A stretch of 64,000 nt of DNA from Tillus elongatus (GCA_964006375.1 OZ023262.1:90429654-90493653), one strand, 5' to 3'; numbered from the stretch's first letter, positions 11,755 through 24,236 are shown. Numbers and translations: made by a program. The notes: generated by a model from the sequence alone, not told the origin.

Positions 11755-12252
11755 TGTCTAATCAGATCTGACCTTTAGAGAGAGTGTATATAGTCTGTAA
11801 GTTTGTTATTAGCATTCATTAAAGAAATGTTCGCAAGTATGTCGTAGAGTTCTTAAATAGTGTGTAAACCCTTCCGTTCTACCCACACAGCTCCTAGTTT
11901 GTTAAATAATAAGACAAATATCAACTGCGCAACATACACAGTCTTTGTAAAATTTCTGCCAGAAAAATACTGAACTTTATCGGCGCTAATTTAATATATT
12001 TAAAATACTCTGGTATGTACACAAAGTTTTAACTGATATTTTAGCTTTAGCTCATTAACAGTTTTGTTCGGGTTAGCTTCTATTTTTCAAAAACTATAAG
12101 ATAAACTTACATTACAAATAATATCACACTTTACGTCCACACAAAAATACACCGCTGAAACTAGACAATTTATAGTCCATAAGGTAATCTTGTGAAGACT
12201 AGGTAAATATGTCCAATAACACAGCATCAATTATTTGGCTTCAATCCTAAAA
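11755..12252 (-). other. 3' flank of noc, probable 3' UTR
   Basis: About 500 bp between the fold-back element and the noc stop codon. It should contain the 3' untranslated region on the minus strand. I did not find a clear AATAAA signal here, so the mRNA end is undefined and might lie inside the repeat. Confidence 0.4.
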
Positions 12253-13566
12253 TTATGGATGCATTCCTGGACCCGCTCCAAGTCTAGGACCGTACAGAGA
12301 ATAAGGCGACAAGTAGGGAGGAAGTCCAGGATGACTCAGGGGAAATCCAGACAGAGATGAGGAACTTAAAGATGGCGGGAGTAAGGACGGCTTACTGTAA
12401 GGATGATACCTGGCTGTGGCAAGAGGGCTCAGCGGTGGTGTGGGGTAGGTGCGGTGTAAAAGCGGGTGCGTTGGCGGCAAACCTGACGAACCTAACATAG
12501 ACAATGCTGTACTAGCTTCAGATACGGCTACACTAGTATGGGTTCTTAGATGTGCCAAAAGTTCTTCTGAACTAGAAAATCGTTTACCACAATATGCTGC
12601 GTCACCCGCTATCCAGTTACACACGTAGGGTAAATGTGAAGCTGCAGCTAAAGCGGCTAACTGAGCATGTGCGTATGCAGCGACCGCCGGGTTAGGTCCA
12701 AGATACGCTGCGGACGTTACAGGTTTCACATGATCACACTGGCTACACCCTGCTGGACACGATGTGGGTGTTTTGACACTCGCCGCACTAGCGCCACCCA
12801 ACAAGTGGGAACTAACACCACAACCTGTACAATATGGATCACGACAAACTGGAGGCATGCCATCTGAAGTTTTCATTCTTCCATACGCTAAATAAGGACT
12901 AAGGGGGCTGGATTTTAAAGCATGATGTTGCGACATTAAACTGCTAGTCATCAAGTCCATCGGTATATGAAAACCAGGTGGTGGATATGCACCAAGAAAT
13001 GCCGAAGATTGTGGCACTCCTGGTTTGAATGTACCCAGAGGCAAGTCCTTGATCGCCGGATCCGAAGACGAAGTCAGTATATTTGGGGTGAAAGCAGTTT
13101 TGGACGCGCTAGTTACTGGTGTAGCCGGGCTCATTCTTTCACTGGTCTTTCCTGGAGAAATAGTTCTTTCCCCGGATTCATTCATTTCCGCTGCTGGTGT
13201 TTTACGATCGGAAACAGCTGGAGAAGCTCTTGGTGAAACGGCACTTTGATTGCTGGAACATCTGCCGTTGTTGCTTCCGGAAATTGTGCTTTTCGCTGTG
13301 AGAGGCGTTCTTACACGGCTTCCTGTGGAAGCAGAACTTGACCTGTCTTCAGGAGAACGGGATTTTTCTCTGGATAAACTGTTTTCATAAGATTTAAAAT
13401 TCGATTTTTGCAGAGCTTCGGAGGCAGTAAGAGGCCTGTCTTTCTCGTTTTTATTTGACTTTGACGATTTCTCAGCACTCTGTAGCAACTTTGTGTTTGG
13501 GGAATCGGCACCAATTTGACTGCACGTCTGTGCCAGCAAGGCTAAGGGGCTCTTCTTAGCATCCAG
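12253..13566 (-). CDS. noc: noc/elB zinc-finger protein, exon 2 (terminal exon)
   Basis: Encodes residues 21-457 of a NET-family (Noc/Elbow/TLP-1; vertebrate ZNF503/703) nuclear protein, known as a transcriptional corepressor in appendage, tracheal and eye development. The exon opens after the acceptor 'tttgttgcag' with the family block LDAKKSPLALLAQTCSQIGAD. A Ser-rich linker follows, with FKSY near residue 77 where relatives carry the Groucho-binding FKPY. Next are CRDPYCTGC (about 261-269), CPAGCSQC (about 290-297), an Ala-rich segment, and one atypical C2H2 finger (C336, C346, H359, H363) in the motif CGKRFSSSEELLAHLRTHT. The Pro/Ser-rich tail keeps RYHPYSKP and stops at TAA. The apparent TTG-led extension before LDAKK is intron. 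Noc versus Elbow cannot be settled by eye. Confidence 0.93.
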   Translation of the reverse strand: MDAKKSPLALLAQTCSQIGADSPNTKLLQSAEKSSKSNKNEKDRPLTASEALQKSNFKSYENSLSREKSRSPEDRSSSASTGSRVRTPLTAKSTISGSNNGRCSSNQSAVSPRASPAVSDRKTPAAEMNESGERTISPGKTSERMSPATPVTSASKTAFTPNILTSSSDPAIKDLPLGTFKPGVPQSSAFLGAYPPPGFHIPMDLMTSSLMSQHHALKSSPLSPYLAYGRMKTSDGMPPVCRDPYCTGCGVSSHLLGGASAASVKTPTSCPAGCSQCDHVKPVTSAAYLGPNPAVAAYAHAQLAALAAASHLPYVCNWIAGDAAYCGKRFSSSEELLAHLRTHTSVAVSEASTALSMLGSSGLPPTHPLLHRTYPTPPLSPLATARYHPYSKPSLLPPSLSSSSLSGFPLSHPGLPPYLSPYSLYGPRLGAGPGMHP

Positions 13567-16500
13567 CTGCAACAAATATTAAGAATGATAAGTTTTTGGC
13601 GAAAAGACTTTATAGTCGATATATAATAATAAAAACTAATAAGCCTTTTAAGAAATTCTGGTTCGTGTTATATAGTATAATTCAAATGTATAAACAAGTT
13701 CAACTGCCGTGACTTAATTTTTTATTCAGTTAAAAGTTAATCCTTTATTTTTTAATTGGGTTACCTCAGCTTTCTACAAGTTAAATAAATATTTACATAA
13801 TCAGATAAAGCCAATCGTTTTTACTGAAAAAGTGTGAGTTCTATATGACAAGTTCACTAGCTGTTATACTCGGCTTCGCTGGGGCTAATATCAGATAACG
13901 CTTTCACAGCAATCGAAAAGAAATATCATCATATTTACATTTATGTATGCTGTTCTTAAACAGCCAATACAGGCAATAGAATAAAACAATGTTCACACTA
14001 GTGATACATTTACTTTTAGTGCTAAAGCTCTCAGAAGTTAATGACATAAATGGTAATAGAAGAATATTTGTGTATAAAATAGCTTTATTTTTATTGCTGC
14101 AGTTTGCAGTTCTTAACCGTCATTATGAAAATTATAACAAAATTATGTGATAATATTTTTTTGCGGAAAGTTCGTACCAGTAGACTACAATTGTTATTTG
14201 TTTATATCGTAACCTTGTAGACACACCATGCTAGGATTACCAAATGGCTTGATCAACTTGCTCTGCAGTAGGTAACGTCTTTAGCAAAAAGTTTATGAAG
14301 CAATTCTCAACCCATAAAAATACACCTAATGACTTCGTTGTTTGTCGATAAACGTTTTTCTTGCAAATGTTTTTGAGCTTCGGGGGTAATAGTCTGGTGG
14401 TCTAAAATCCAGATAATAGGGTGGGTGATCAACTTAGCATTTCAAATTTGCCACCAGACATTCAAAATGTCGAGAGTGTCAAGAATATCTCAAAACCTAC
14501 CACCATGTCTCCCAAACAGCTCACCGTTTTATTAAAATATTCCAAACAGTGTTCCGGTGTTGTCCTGTAATACTCTAACATCATTAGTTAGCCTTGTAAC
14601 TAGATAATCAATAAAGCAAATGCAACCGTTTTCTTTGATCGAGAACGGGACCACGGTCAGATGGGGTGCTCCTTTGTTCATAGTTGGATAGAAATGAAAT
14701 TGGCAAATACAAATACTTACTTGCCTAGTGATTATTACAAAGCTAAAAACTAGAATGAAACTTGAATCATACGAAACTTTACAACTCGAGAACTCCTTTG
14801 TTAAAGATTATTTTGCAACACAGTGCCTCCATAACAACTGAGAAACAAACAAGTGACTCCAGGCCGACTTAAGGGCTATCTAATGTACAGCCGATGGCGA
14901 TATATTAGCCTTTTCTAAGGAATGACAGGAGTAACCAGTTAGAACAAAGAAAATTAATTCCGGCCATAATATTGACACTAAATCCTCCTTTCCATCAGCC
15001 AAAAAATTGAAACAAAACAACCACAAGAGTTAAGAACGGGATTAAGAAGGTTTAACTCCAGATTAATATAATTTAATTTAAGTTCAATATGCTAAGTGTA
15101 GCATTTTGAGTTTTTTTACCAACATTTTACGCACAATGTGAAATTAAATAAAAAATGAGTTTTTTGAGTTGTTTTCATACAAAATATAAATTTATTTTTA
15201 CGCTCTTCGCTCTCTTTAATTTTACCAACGGTCAGAATACCAGTACCACCTATCTGCACGTATATTCGAGTCGATACCTTCTAGGTGCACTAAAACCCCC
15301 ATTTTAAGGTTTTTCCAACAAATCAAAGGAGTATGTTTAAGTTTATATGTCATTAGAAAAGATGAACTAAAAAATCAGATATAACGTTATTTGTAGGCAC
15401 CGGATTTTTTTTAAATGCAGCTAGGTGACACTGTTAGGTCACCGAAGATATCATATTAATATTAACATGGGTTAGGTCTTTAATTCTTTTGTTTTATATT
15501 GGTATAATTTAGAAACAGTTCGCCTATAATTTTCTTTGCTTTTAGCATACCTTTACCATCGAAGACAATAAACAACCTTGGCAAAGCAAGCTGCATAAAA
15601 CAGTAACGCATTGCAGTTTGTCTACTTTCACGAAAGTCAGGAAAGGTCAATAAAAGGCCAAAGAAGCTTTAAATTTGAAACATTAAGTTGAGCTCTAACC
15701 TGGAAAAGGCAGGAAAGTGATTAATGAGGGGAAATAAGCATGTTCGGAAAATTGCAGATAAGCTCACGGAGTGCTTTTAGAAAATGATTTTCAGAACCTG
15801 CTTAGAACCAACTCACTTGGATGGACAAAACACAAGAAAGATTTCTTGCAAACAACCCCCAAGAAACCTACGTGACCAGGAGCACTGCGCGGAGAAGATA
15901 AAAAGGATGTATAAACTATAAATGGGACAAAACAGCTTAGCCGGACCTATATAAGCGGCCTCTATCTCATTTTACAGCTATACCTCCTTTACAGAACTCA
16001 TAGTCACCCCAGGTCCTTTAATTTTCTTGGGGAATGTTCATAAGACATTTTTCCCGTGGTTTATTCGTTGATGGTGTTTGTATGGATGCAGAAGGGGAAG
16101 GAAGCCTCCCTGTAAACTGTGAATTAAGTTGATTATAGAACGTACCAGAGTACCTACGGAGTGCCGCAAGATACAATTTTTTCTCAAAAGCAAAAAAATG
16201 CCATTGTTATTATGTGATTTTAAAATAAGGTGATTAAGGAAACAGCCGTTTCGAACACTTTTAATAGGCTTCTTGTTTTCTATGTTCAAAAGGGGCGTTA
16301 TTAATATTTAGAAAATTCAGAAATAGGATGCTCTGCCAATAAAAAAGACTCAAGTGTACCTATTGTGGTATTTTTCCTAAGTGCACTAAAATTATAGTGA
16401 CAGTCATTCCCTAAAAATTTTGTTGCTGTTATTGGTTGATAAACTGCAAAGATGAAAAGTGTTTCAAATTGGCTCAAGATAATATGTAAATTTTGTAATT

Positions 16501-16779
16501 TCGAGTCACTTTAAAATGGCGGCCAGTGTGTTTATTAATGACGATAAGGCTAGGGCTTAGGTTAGTGAGTTTAATTCTTGTACATACAAGATTTGTAGTG
16601 CAAAATTAGGTATCGATATATTTAACCAGATTGGAACACTCCAAAATCTATTTGTGTTGCGATAAAAGTTGCAGCAATGTAAACCTGATTTGAGTCGTAA
16701 TCAAAAATGTGAAATACGCATTTAGCCTTCGGCAACGTAGCTTAGGCAGCTTACATCTTTCATTTATACATTTAGTAAT

Positions 16780-17625
16780 ACAGATAATCCTAGGACTGAT
16801 GTAAAGGAGACGACGTAACTTGCTGACCGAATTTAATCTTGCTGACCGAAGCTTTAATTTTCAAGCATTTCTTTGATAATTTATATTGTGCATTCTAATG
16901 ATAATCTCTTGTTGCTATCAAAGTTTCAATAAAAAATCTTTTTATTTCAGGGTAGTTTACTCTTGGCATTTTTCATCTTTTAGTGCTACCAGAAAAACTT
17001 ATGAATCTGATAAAGCTATACATTCACGTATAATCATGGCTAGTAACTACCAGCTCGCTGCCAGAAGTTAACTGAAAATGTCCCCATTTAGGGGTAAGGG
17101 GTAGTTTACTCTCGACATATTTCACTTTATTGCCACTACCGCCGAAACTATTTAACTGACGGGCACAAAATACACGTATAACCATTTCTAGCGACAATAA
17201 ACTCGTTTCGATAAAAAATACCCCATCTAAGGGTGGTTTACTCTTAGCATATTTTAGTTATTCACTGCTACCGGGAGAACTATGCAACCAATTATAATTA
17301 AAATACATATACGCTCACTACTATCAACACTAAAGTTGCCACAAGAAGCTGACCTAAAAATACCCCCCATTTAAGGGTAGTCTGCAGACTACCCTTACCT
17401 GTAGGTCAATGTAATTTGCTGACCAAATTTTACTCGGCGCTTTAATCTTCAAAGATTTCTTTAATATTTAATATTTTACATCCTAATAATAATCTCTTTT
17501 TGCTACCAACGTTGCCAAGAACAGTATTTTTATATAAGGGTAGTTTACTCTTGGCGTTTTAATTTTTTCTGCTACCATAAAAACTATACATTTACATATA
17601 ATCATGACTGATAACTACCATATCG
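16780..17625. repeat. Tandem repeat in noc intron, period about 130-150 bp
   Basis: Units start with GGTAGTTTACTCTTGGC or close variants near 16951, 17100, 17231 and 17538. Each is followed by a 'ctaccagaaaaact'-like block and 'cacgtataatcatg'. A longer segment upstream of the first unit (about 16800-16950, with 'ttgctgaccgaa') is repeated before the last (about 17410-17540), so the array grew by at least two duplication scales. A 26-bp perfect palindrome (17372-17397) sits where two units meet in opposite orientation. Confidence 0.75.
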
Positions 17626-17632
17626 CTACAAT

Positions 17633-17635
<3 letters not shown>

Positions 17636-17725
<90 letters not shown>
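17636..17725. repeat. (TA)n microsatellite in noc intron
   Basis: 90 bp of alternating TA, flanked by 'atacaa' and 'ttgtat', which are themselves complementary and extend the palindrome. Confidence 0.95.
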
Positions 17726-17728
<3 letters not shown>

Positions 17729-17945
17729 ATATATTTGCTATGTATCGACTTTGACAATAAATTGAAATATTATACAACATAATTACTCAAAAAGACAATG
17801 ACCACAATAAAAATTCGGATAATTATTGTTAAACAGATACATCATGTGTCTCTATATATTAGTATTAATTGACTGAAAGCTACAGCAGGTCTTAAAATGA
17901 TAATTTCATTTCAGAAATAATAAAATATTTTTTATTCCGTATTAA

Positions 17946-18262
17946 ATTTCGGCGTATTTACGTATCACCGACGCCAGGGAACAGTTTCGCATCACTATCC
18001 TGGAAATTTTGCTGAACCCCTGCCTTTCTGTAAGGAGGGTTGGGATCTTTAACGTGCTAAACATCGCATAGACACGGATTTACGCCTCCTACGAAGGACG
18101 GAATGTGCACACATTCAACTTGCTCAAATACAATGCCAGAAACTCGGTTGGTGTTATTTATTACAGTTTGTACTGAAAAAGTGAAAGGGAAACCCTGGGA
18201 ATCGAACCCAGAACCCTTCGGTTCAGAGGCACACGTTCTTACCCCTGGACTACCGAGGCTCC
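17946..18262 (-). mobile_element. tRNA-derived SINE, diverged copy 1
   Basis: On the minus strand it begins with a tRNA-like head (CCTCGGTAGTCCAGGGGTAA as box A region; GGTTCGATTCC as box B). The body includes the conserved 'gcacgttaaagatccc' block. Compared with the copies at 23551 and 45000, it lacks part of the 'cgcgactatggcca' segment near its tail and differs at many sites. I could not define a target duplication. Confidence 0.75.
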
Positions 18263-19024
18263 ATCTATTAAGTTAACATCAAATATTAAATACAGATATA
18301 GACCTCTTCTCTGGTTTCATAAGTGTTTGTTTTATTCTCTGTATCTAGTCCTCCCTTTTACAGCATTGTCCGACAGAGTAAAATTAAAAAACAGTTTGGA
18401 GGGACTTTTCCTTTGTTATGGACTTTAAATAGCTTAGTGTCTGGCCATGTCGTAAAAGGGCGAAACCCGTTACCGTGAGGAAAACAAACAATTGTGAAGC
18501 CAGAGATTGCTCTACATTCATCTTTACTATGGAGCAGCTTCACAAAGTAAGGACAGCATCAATTAATGAATTTAACATTTAATAATGTTTAAAAACATAA
18601 CTGGCTGCATTAAGATCACAGCCGGAACTCCCAGCACTGCGAGCTGTAACCACCACGCCAGGCAGGCAGAAAATTTGAGAATAATTACGACTTTTTCACC
18701 TGTCAGTAATAAACTATTAAATGTGACTTAAATGTATAAGACTAATTAGATTTTGGCGTTCAAATGCACATAAATTTAAAATATCTTAACCTACATGCCA
18801 AAATTCAACAATTAAGCGTGTTTTGATTCGAAAGAATTGTAGACCAATTATAGATACTATAACTAAGGTATTTTTAAGCCCATAACAAAAGCAAATGAAA
18901 ACCCGCGCAATAAAGTTTTGTCTGCAAAAGAAACAAGTAATATTTATGTGTTATTGATAAGGCGACCAAAATACTGAAAAGCATGCATTGTTTTTAGATT
19001 ATATTAATGTGAGTTAACTATTAT

Positions 19025-19275
19025 ATGAAGTAAGTACACTTGGAGAACACCCAAATCACCACAACACATATTTCAGAGACCTTACGATCGTTTCGTTGAC
19101 AATGTCAACAAACGTCAACAAACAAATTCAGAATTTTCTTCCTCTGAAGATGTTGACATTGTCAACGAAACTATCGTAAGGTATCTGAAATATGTGTTGT
19201 GGTGATTTGGGTGTTCTCCAAGTGTACTTATTAGTGCTCATCACAGGTTCCAGTTTTCACATAGTATATTATATG
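19025..19275 (+). repeat. Fold-back of Penelope-type ends with hammerhead-like core
   Basis: Two arms of about 85-110 bp are inverted copies of each other: 'gtacacttggagaacacc' at the left and its complement at the right, separated by a short spacer. The right arm (plus strand, 19144-19178) holds CTGAAGA, T, stem GTTGAC/GTCAAC, GAAAC and a short TATC loop before GTA. The left arm keeps the stem and GAAAC but has lost the CTGANGA core. Confidence 0.6.
19144..19181 (+). ncRNA. Hammerhead-ribozyme-like motif
   Basis: CTGAAGA matches the CUGANGA core exactly, including G8 and A9. Stem II is GTTGAC/GTCAAC with a 3-nt loop and is followed by GAAAC. Stem III is only AC/GT, followed by A as the cleavage-site H. 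Stem I is about 3 bp (CCT/AGG). An extra T between A9 and stem II departs from the standard core. Activity is unproven. Confidence 0.4.
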
Positions 19276-19379
19276 AAGGTAGATAATGAGCTTCGGAAGA
19301 ATATTCAGTATTTATTCTAAATATAGCAACATTCGTGCAGAAATTTTATGGTAAATGTCCAAATTGTAAAAAAATCTTA

Positions 19380-19545
19380 TAAGTACACCTCGGAAAACCC
19401 AATTTATCACAGCATATCTTTTAGACGTAGCGATCATTTCGCTAGAACAGTTGGCTTCAGTCGATGATAAAAAAAAAATTATTGGGTTCTATAGTGTCAT
19501 TATCAGTGCTCATCGCAGGTTATAATCTTAACGTTATGTACACCA
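19380..19545. repeat. Diverged Penelope-type end repeat
   Basis: Matches the left and right sections of the 19025-19275 unit ('ataagtacacctcgg', 'gtgctcatcgcaggtt'). The hammerhead-like centre is eroded ('cgatcatttcgctag'). Confidence 0.5.
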
Positions 19546-20403
19546 TCTTCTTTATTAATTTATGATCAATAGCAGCCAAGAAAAATGTACATGTCAACAT
19601 AGAAAATAAAATAATAAAAGAAGATAAATTGAGACTTTTATTAAGATTAGATAATATTATACTAGTTAATTAAAACCGTGCAATATTTAATACCAAGAAT
19701 AAATATATGTTGGTAGTGATATATTTAAATTAATTAAAACTCAGTCTAACTAACTTAAAAATATGTGTAATCGACAATACGAAAATAATCCAAATACTTT
19801 TAAATTTTGTGTTGTATAATATTTATAGAATAAGTTTGATTTGTTTTTTAATTCGCTTTAAACTCACGTACAAGCATTACGCTTCTGTGAGCAGTAATAC
19901 TCTCTACTTGTTTATTTAACATTAGCTTAAAAAGATAGCTAAGTATAAATGTACCGTAACTGTAATCGTTCAACTTTTAATTGTAATATTTCAACTGTAT
20001 GCATATAATGATAAATAAACTATATTATTATTATTAATTGCGTTTTGAAACAGTAAAATTTTAAGGTGACTAGTGACAACTCAACGAATTTTAATTGAAA
20101 GATAAAGCGTATTGCAAGCGGACATCACAAGAAAACGTTTGCATGTAAATTTTTACGAGACAACTGCATACTTTTATGTTTATTATCTGACGAGTGCGTA
20201 ATATGTACATGAATGTTGTTACTATCTTGTAAACTCATTTTTTTTAAATATAACGCTTCTGTCCTTTCTTTTAAAAACAAACAAAAACCACTCATACAAC
20301 TTGTTAACAACTTTTCACGTGGCTTTCAACAAGCCATTAAAACTGACTTCAATTAGTATTCATCCTCGTATTTGCATAATGAAATTATTAAAAGATGTCG
20401 TAC

Positions 20404-20463
20404 CGTAGTTGGTAAAGGTGTAAGATATTCAGGCCGGAGATACTGATTACTTGACGTTAACAT
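20404..20463 (-). CDS. noc: noc/elB zinc-finger protein, exon 1 (20 codons)
   Basis: Reads MLTSSNQYLRPEYLTPLPTT on the minus strand, ending in ACG immediately before a GTACGA donor. The block QYL-P-YL-PLPTT followed by LDAKKSPLALL is the conserved N-terminus of insect Noc/Elbow proteins, so joining to 13566 in phase 0 restores the family sequence. The ATG at 20463 is preceded by A at -3 and by an in-frame TGA three codons upstream (20470-20472), which fixes the start. The exon is too short for ordinary ORF finding and is easily missed. Confidence 0.9.
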
Positions 20464-20830
20464 TGTATATCACACTATGTCACTGTCGTTCTCACAAACA
20501 CTTAAATCAATCAACAATAAATAAATAATCCAATCTGTTACGTGGCCCATACACTAGCGGGAGCACATAAACAAAACTAACACCAATCACACCTAACTCG
20601 AGAGCATGACTGATCCTCTGACGCCAAAGCTAAAGCTCGCTTCAGCTCAGTTGGCCATGCGACAGGCGCTCTCTATCGTCTGTGACGTCACGCGTCTCTT
20701 CATCCCCACTGCCGTAAGCTTTGACACCCTCGACCGCAGATCACCATGTTATTGCTTCTTCTATTTGCTTGTCGACACTCTTTACGCCTCCGATTCTATC
20801 GTCGCCTGCTAAATGTATACAAATTAAAAT
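20464..20830 (-). promoter_or_regulatory. noc: Probable noc 5' UTR and promoter
   Basis: This stretch is clearly less AT-rich than its surroundings and lies directly upstream of the start codon. It contains a perfect cAMP-response palindrome TGACGTCA at 20683-20690. It also contains TCAGT (minus strand, 20609-20613), which fits the insect initiator. No TATA box sits at a convincing distance. The short frame on the plus strand here (20606-20812) matches nothing I recognise. Promoter assignment is inference from position and composition. Confidence 0.5.
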
Positions 20831-21609
20831 AGAATCTGCTTACTATTTTATTATTCAATGGCTCTCGCGGATTACCGTTTCCTTTCGCATATAAATAAAA
20901 GATTTATGGCATGTCATATGATGCTTTTACAGTTTAGTGCTTTTACAATGATTTAGGGGTTGGGCTGCTAATAAATAATTAACTATAGAAAGGGTGAAAA
21001 CTTTCATAGCGATAATATCTACACTGGCTAGAAACCCAACAGAGTGAGTCAAAGTAGACGCTTTATTATGGAAACTCATGTTTCTCTCAGAGATAGAAAA
21101 AATTGACCCCCGTCTCCATGGCTCAAATTTTATGGGAAAGTCACTGGCCCAAACAAAATTTTTCTCATATGGTTTGGCCGCTAGAGGGCGTCTCTTGAAT
21201 TTAGTCGAGTTCTTTGATGTCCTATAACTATTTTGTTTTTGAAGATAGTTGATTTCTGAAAAACTTTTTCGTAGCAGTTTTTGATGTTAAATAGGCTGGT
21301 GTAGTTTGTTTTAATACAGGGTGATTGAAACATTTGCTATAGCAAAAAAAATTGTTTATGGGATACCCAGTATATTTTTACATTTTCTTGTGCCTCTTAA
21401 AATCATCTTATCTTATAAAAAATATATCAAATACTATATATCTAAATTTAGCACTTTACGATATATAAGGCTTTAGAATAAATTAACGAAAAAATTTAAT
21501 CACTATGGTATAGTGTCGCATGACAGTTGTTTTACAGTCGATTTGACAATAACTTAAGAATTTGCATGAATTAGAGTATATATTTTCTAAACTTAAAACA
21601 CATTATTGT
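20831..21609. other. No gene; upstream flank of noc
   Basis: Contains CCGCTAGAGGGC at 21178-21189, one mismatch from the vertebrate CTCF core CCASYAGRKGGC. At about 21318 'acagggtgattgaaac' resembles a Tc1/mariner-type MITE end. No coding frame is supported. Confidence 0.45.
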
Positions 21610-23176
<1,567 letters not shown>

Positions 23177-23538
23177 CAGTGGCGATTTCTCCTAGTGAGC
23201 TAGGTGTGCGCCGCACACCCTAAAATATAATTAAAATGTGCACAGTTAAATAGGTTTTATTTCTTTTTCCCTTAGTCTTAATACACTACATATGTTATGA
23301 CAATCGATTTAATTTACTTATTTGATTTCATAAATAGTCGGTTAATAGTGACTTGGAATGAAGTAGATACCACGTCTTCATTCAGAAAATATGAGTAGGT
23401 CAATAGCAACTGGGAATGAATTCGGGTTAGGTGTGCGTTGTTATTTCCGAACAACTTCACTCGACAGAGCTGTGTTTAAAATAGTAAGGAAATACCATTC
23501 GTTTTAACACTGCAGTGAGCGGTAAAAATACCGCTCAA
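23177..23538. mobile_element. Possible hAT-type terminal fragment
   Basis: Begins CAGTGGCGATTTC, the usual form of a hAT terminal repeat, and contains 'gtgtgcgccgcacac', a short palindrome typical of subterminal regions. No transposase follows within the unit, which continues past the SINE insertion at 23551. Assignment rests on the terminal octamer only. Confidence 0.35.
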
Positions 23539-23550
23539 GACAAATGAATG

Positions 23551-23912
23551 TGTGTGTGTGTGTGTTTTGTTTCTTTAACGTCGGCCTATTTCCGCGACTA
23601 TGGCCAATCACCGACGCCAGAGAGCAGTTTCACCTCACTATCCTGGAAATTTTGCCGAACCCCTGTCTTTCTGTAAGGAGGGTAGGGATCTTTAACGTGC
23701 CCAACATCGCATGGACACGGGAGCGACGGCTTTACGCCCCCTCCGAAGGGCGGAACGTGCAGACATTCAACTTGCTCAAATACAATGCCAGAACCTCGGT
23801 TGATGTTAATTTTACAGTTTGTACTGAAAAAGTGAAAGGAGTACGCCGGGATCGAACCCAGTACCCTTCGGTTCAAAGGCACACGTTCTTACCTCTGAAC
23901 CACCGAGGTTCT
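23551..23912 (-). mobile_element. tRNA-derived SINE with perfect 12-bp target duplication
   Basis: Flanked by GACAAATGAATG at 23539-23550 and 23913-23924. On the minus strand the element starts with a tRNA-like head: box A around GGTGGTTCAGAGGTAAGAAC, then box B GGTTCGATCCC. It passes through a body containing 'gcacgttaaagatccc' and ends in an A-rich plus (CA)n tail. Internal RNA polymerase III promoter boxes, no coding capacity and a LINE-type target duplication together define a SINE. The frames of about 94-125 codons on either strand are fortuitous. Confidence 0.9.
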
Positions 23913-24026
23913 GACAAATGAATGGAACGCCGGTTTAACAAACGTTGTGATAGCATTATTTACAAACATTACAACTGCGCTTGCCTGGACCACAGTATTC
24001 TAGAATCAAAGACTATAATACATTTT

Positions 24027-24148
24027 AGTAAATTTTCGTAGAAAAAATTCACTAATGGGGAGATCTCGACTTTTGAATTTTGAAAAATTGTTTGCAAATG
24101 AGCGCGAACTAGGACCCTTAGAACCCATATCCGGGGTCAGTTACAATT

Positions 24149-24236
<88 letters not shown>

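Larger units (their letters stand above)
13567..20403 (-). other. noc: noc intron 1 (6,837 bp)
   Basis: Bounded on the minus strand by GTACGACATC at the donor (20403 downward) and TTGTTGCAG at the acceptor (ending at 13567). Phase is 0. It contains a SINE (17946-18262), a tandem array (16949-17625), a (TA)n array and hammerhead-like fold-backs (19025-19275, 19380-19545). From 13567 to about 16780 I see no repeats or coding frames, so any intronic enhancers would be sought there. Confidence 0.85.

Noticed and set aside
12667..13249. Open frames on the plus strand opposite noc exon 2
   Set aside because: They are shadows of the GC-richer coding exon and match nothing; the minus-strand frame carries all conserved family motifs.
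18600..18685. tRNA-like stretch on the minus strand in the noc intron (CCTGGCGTGGTGGTTACAGC)
   Set aside because: It has a box A-like start but no GGTTCGA box B and no clear stems; too degenerate to call.
20640..20690. tRNA-like box A (CAGCTCAGTTGG) upstream of noc
   Set aside because: No box B or acceptor stem follows at the right distance.
20606..20812. 68-codon plus-strand frame in the noc promoter region
   Set aside because: It lies in GC-richer promoter DNA, has no recognisable domain, and its length is expected by chance there.
23544..23921. Frames of 94-125 codons across the SINE copies (also 45036-45353)
   Set aside because: They occur on both strands of a polymerase III-type repeat and begin or end within tRNA-like sequence.
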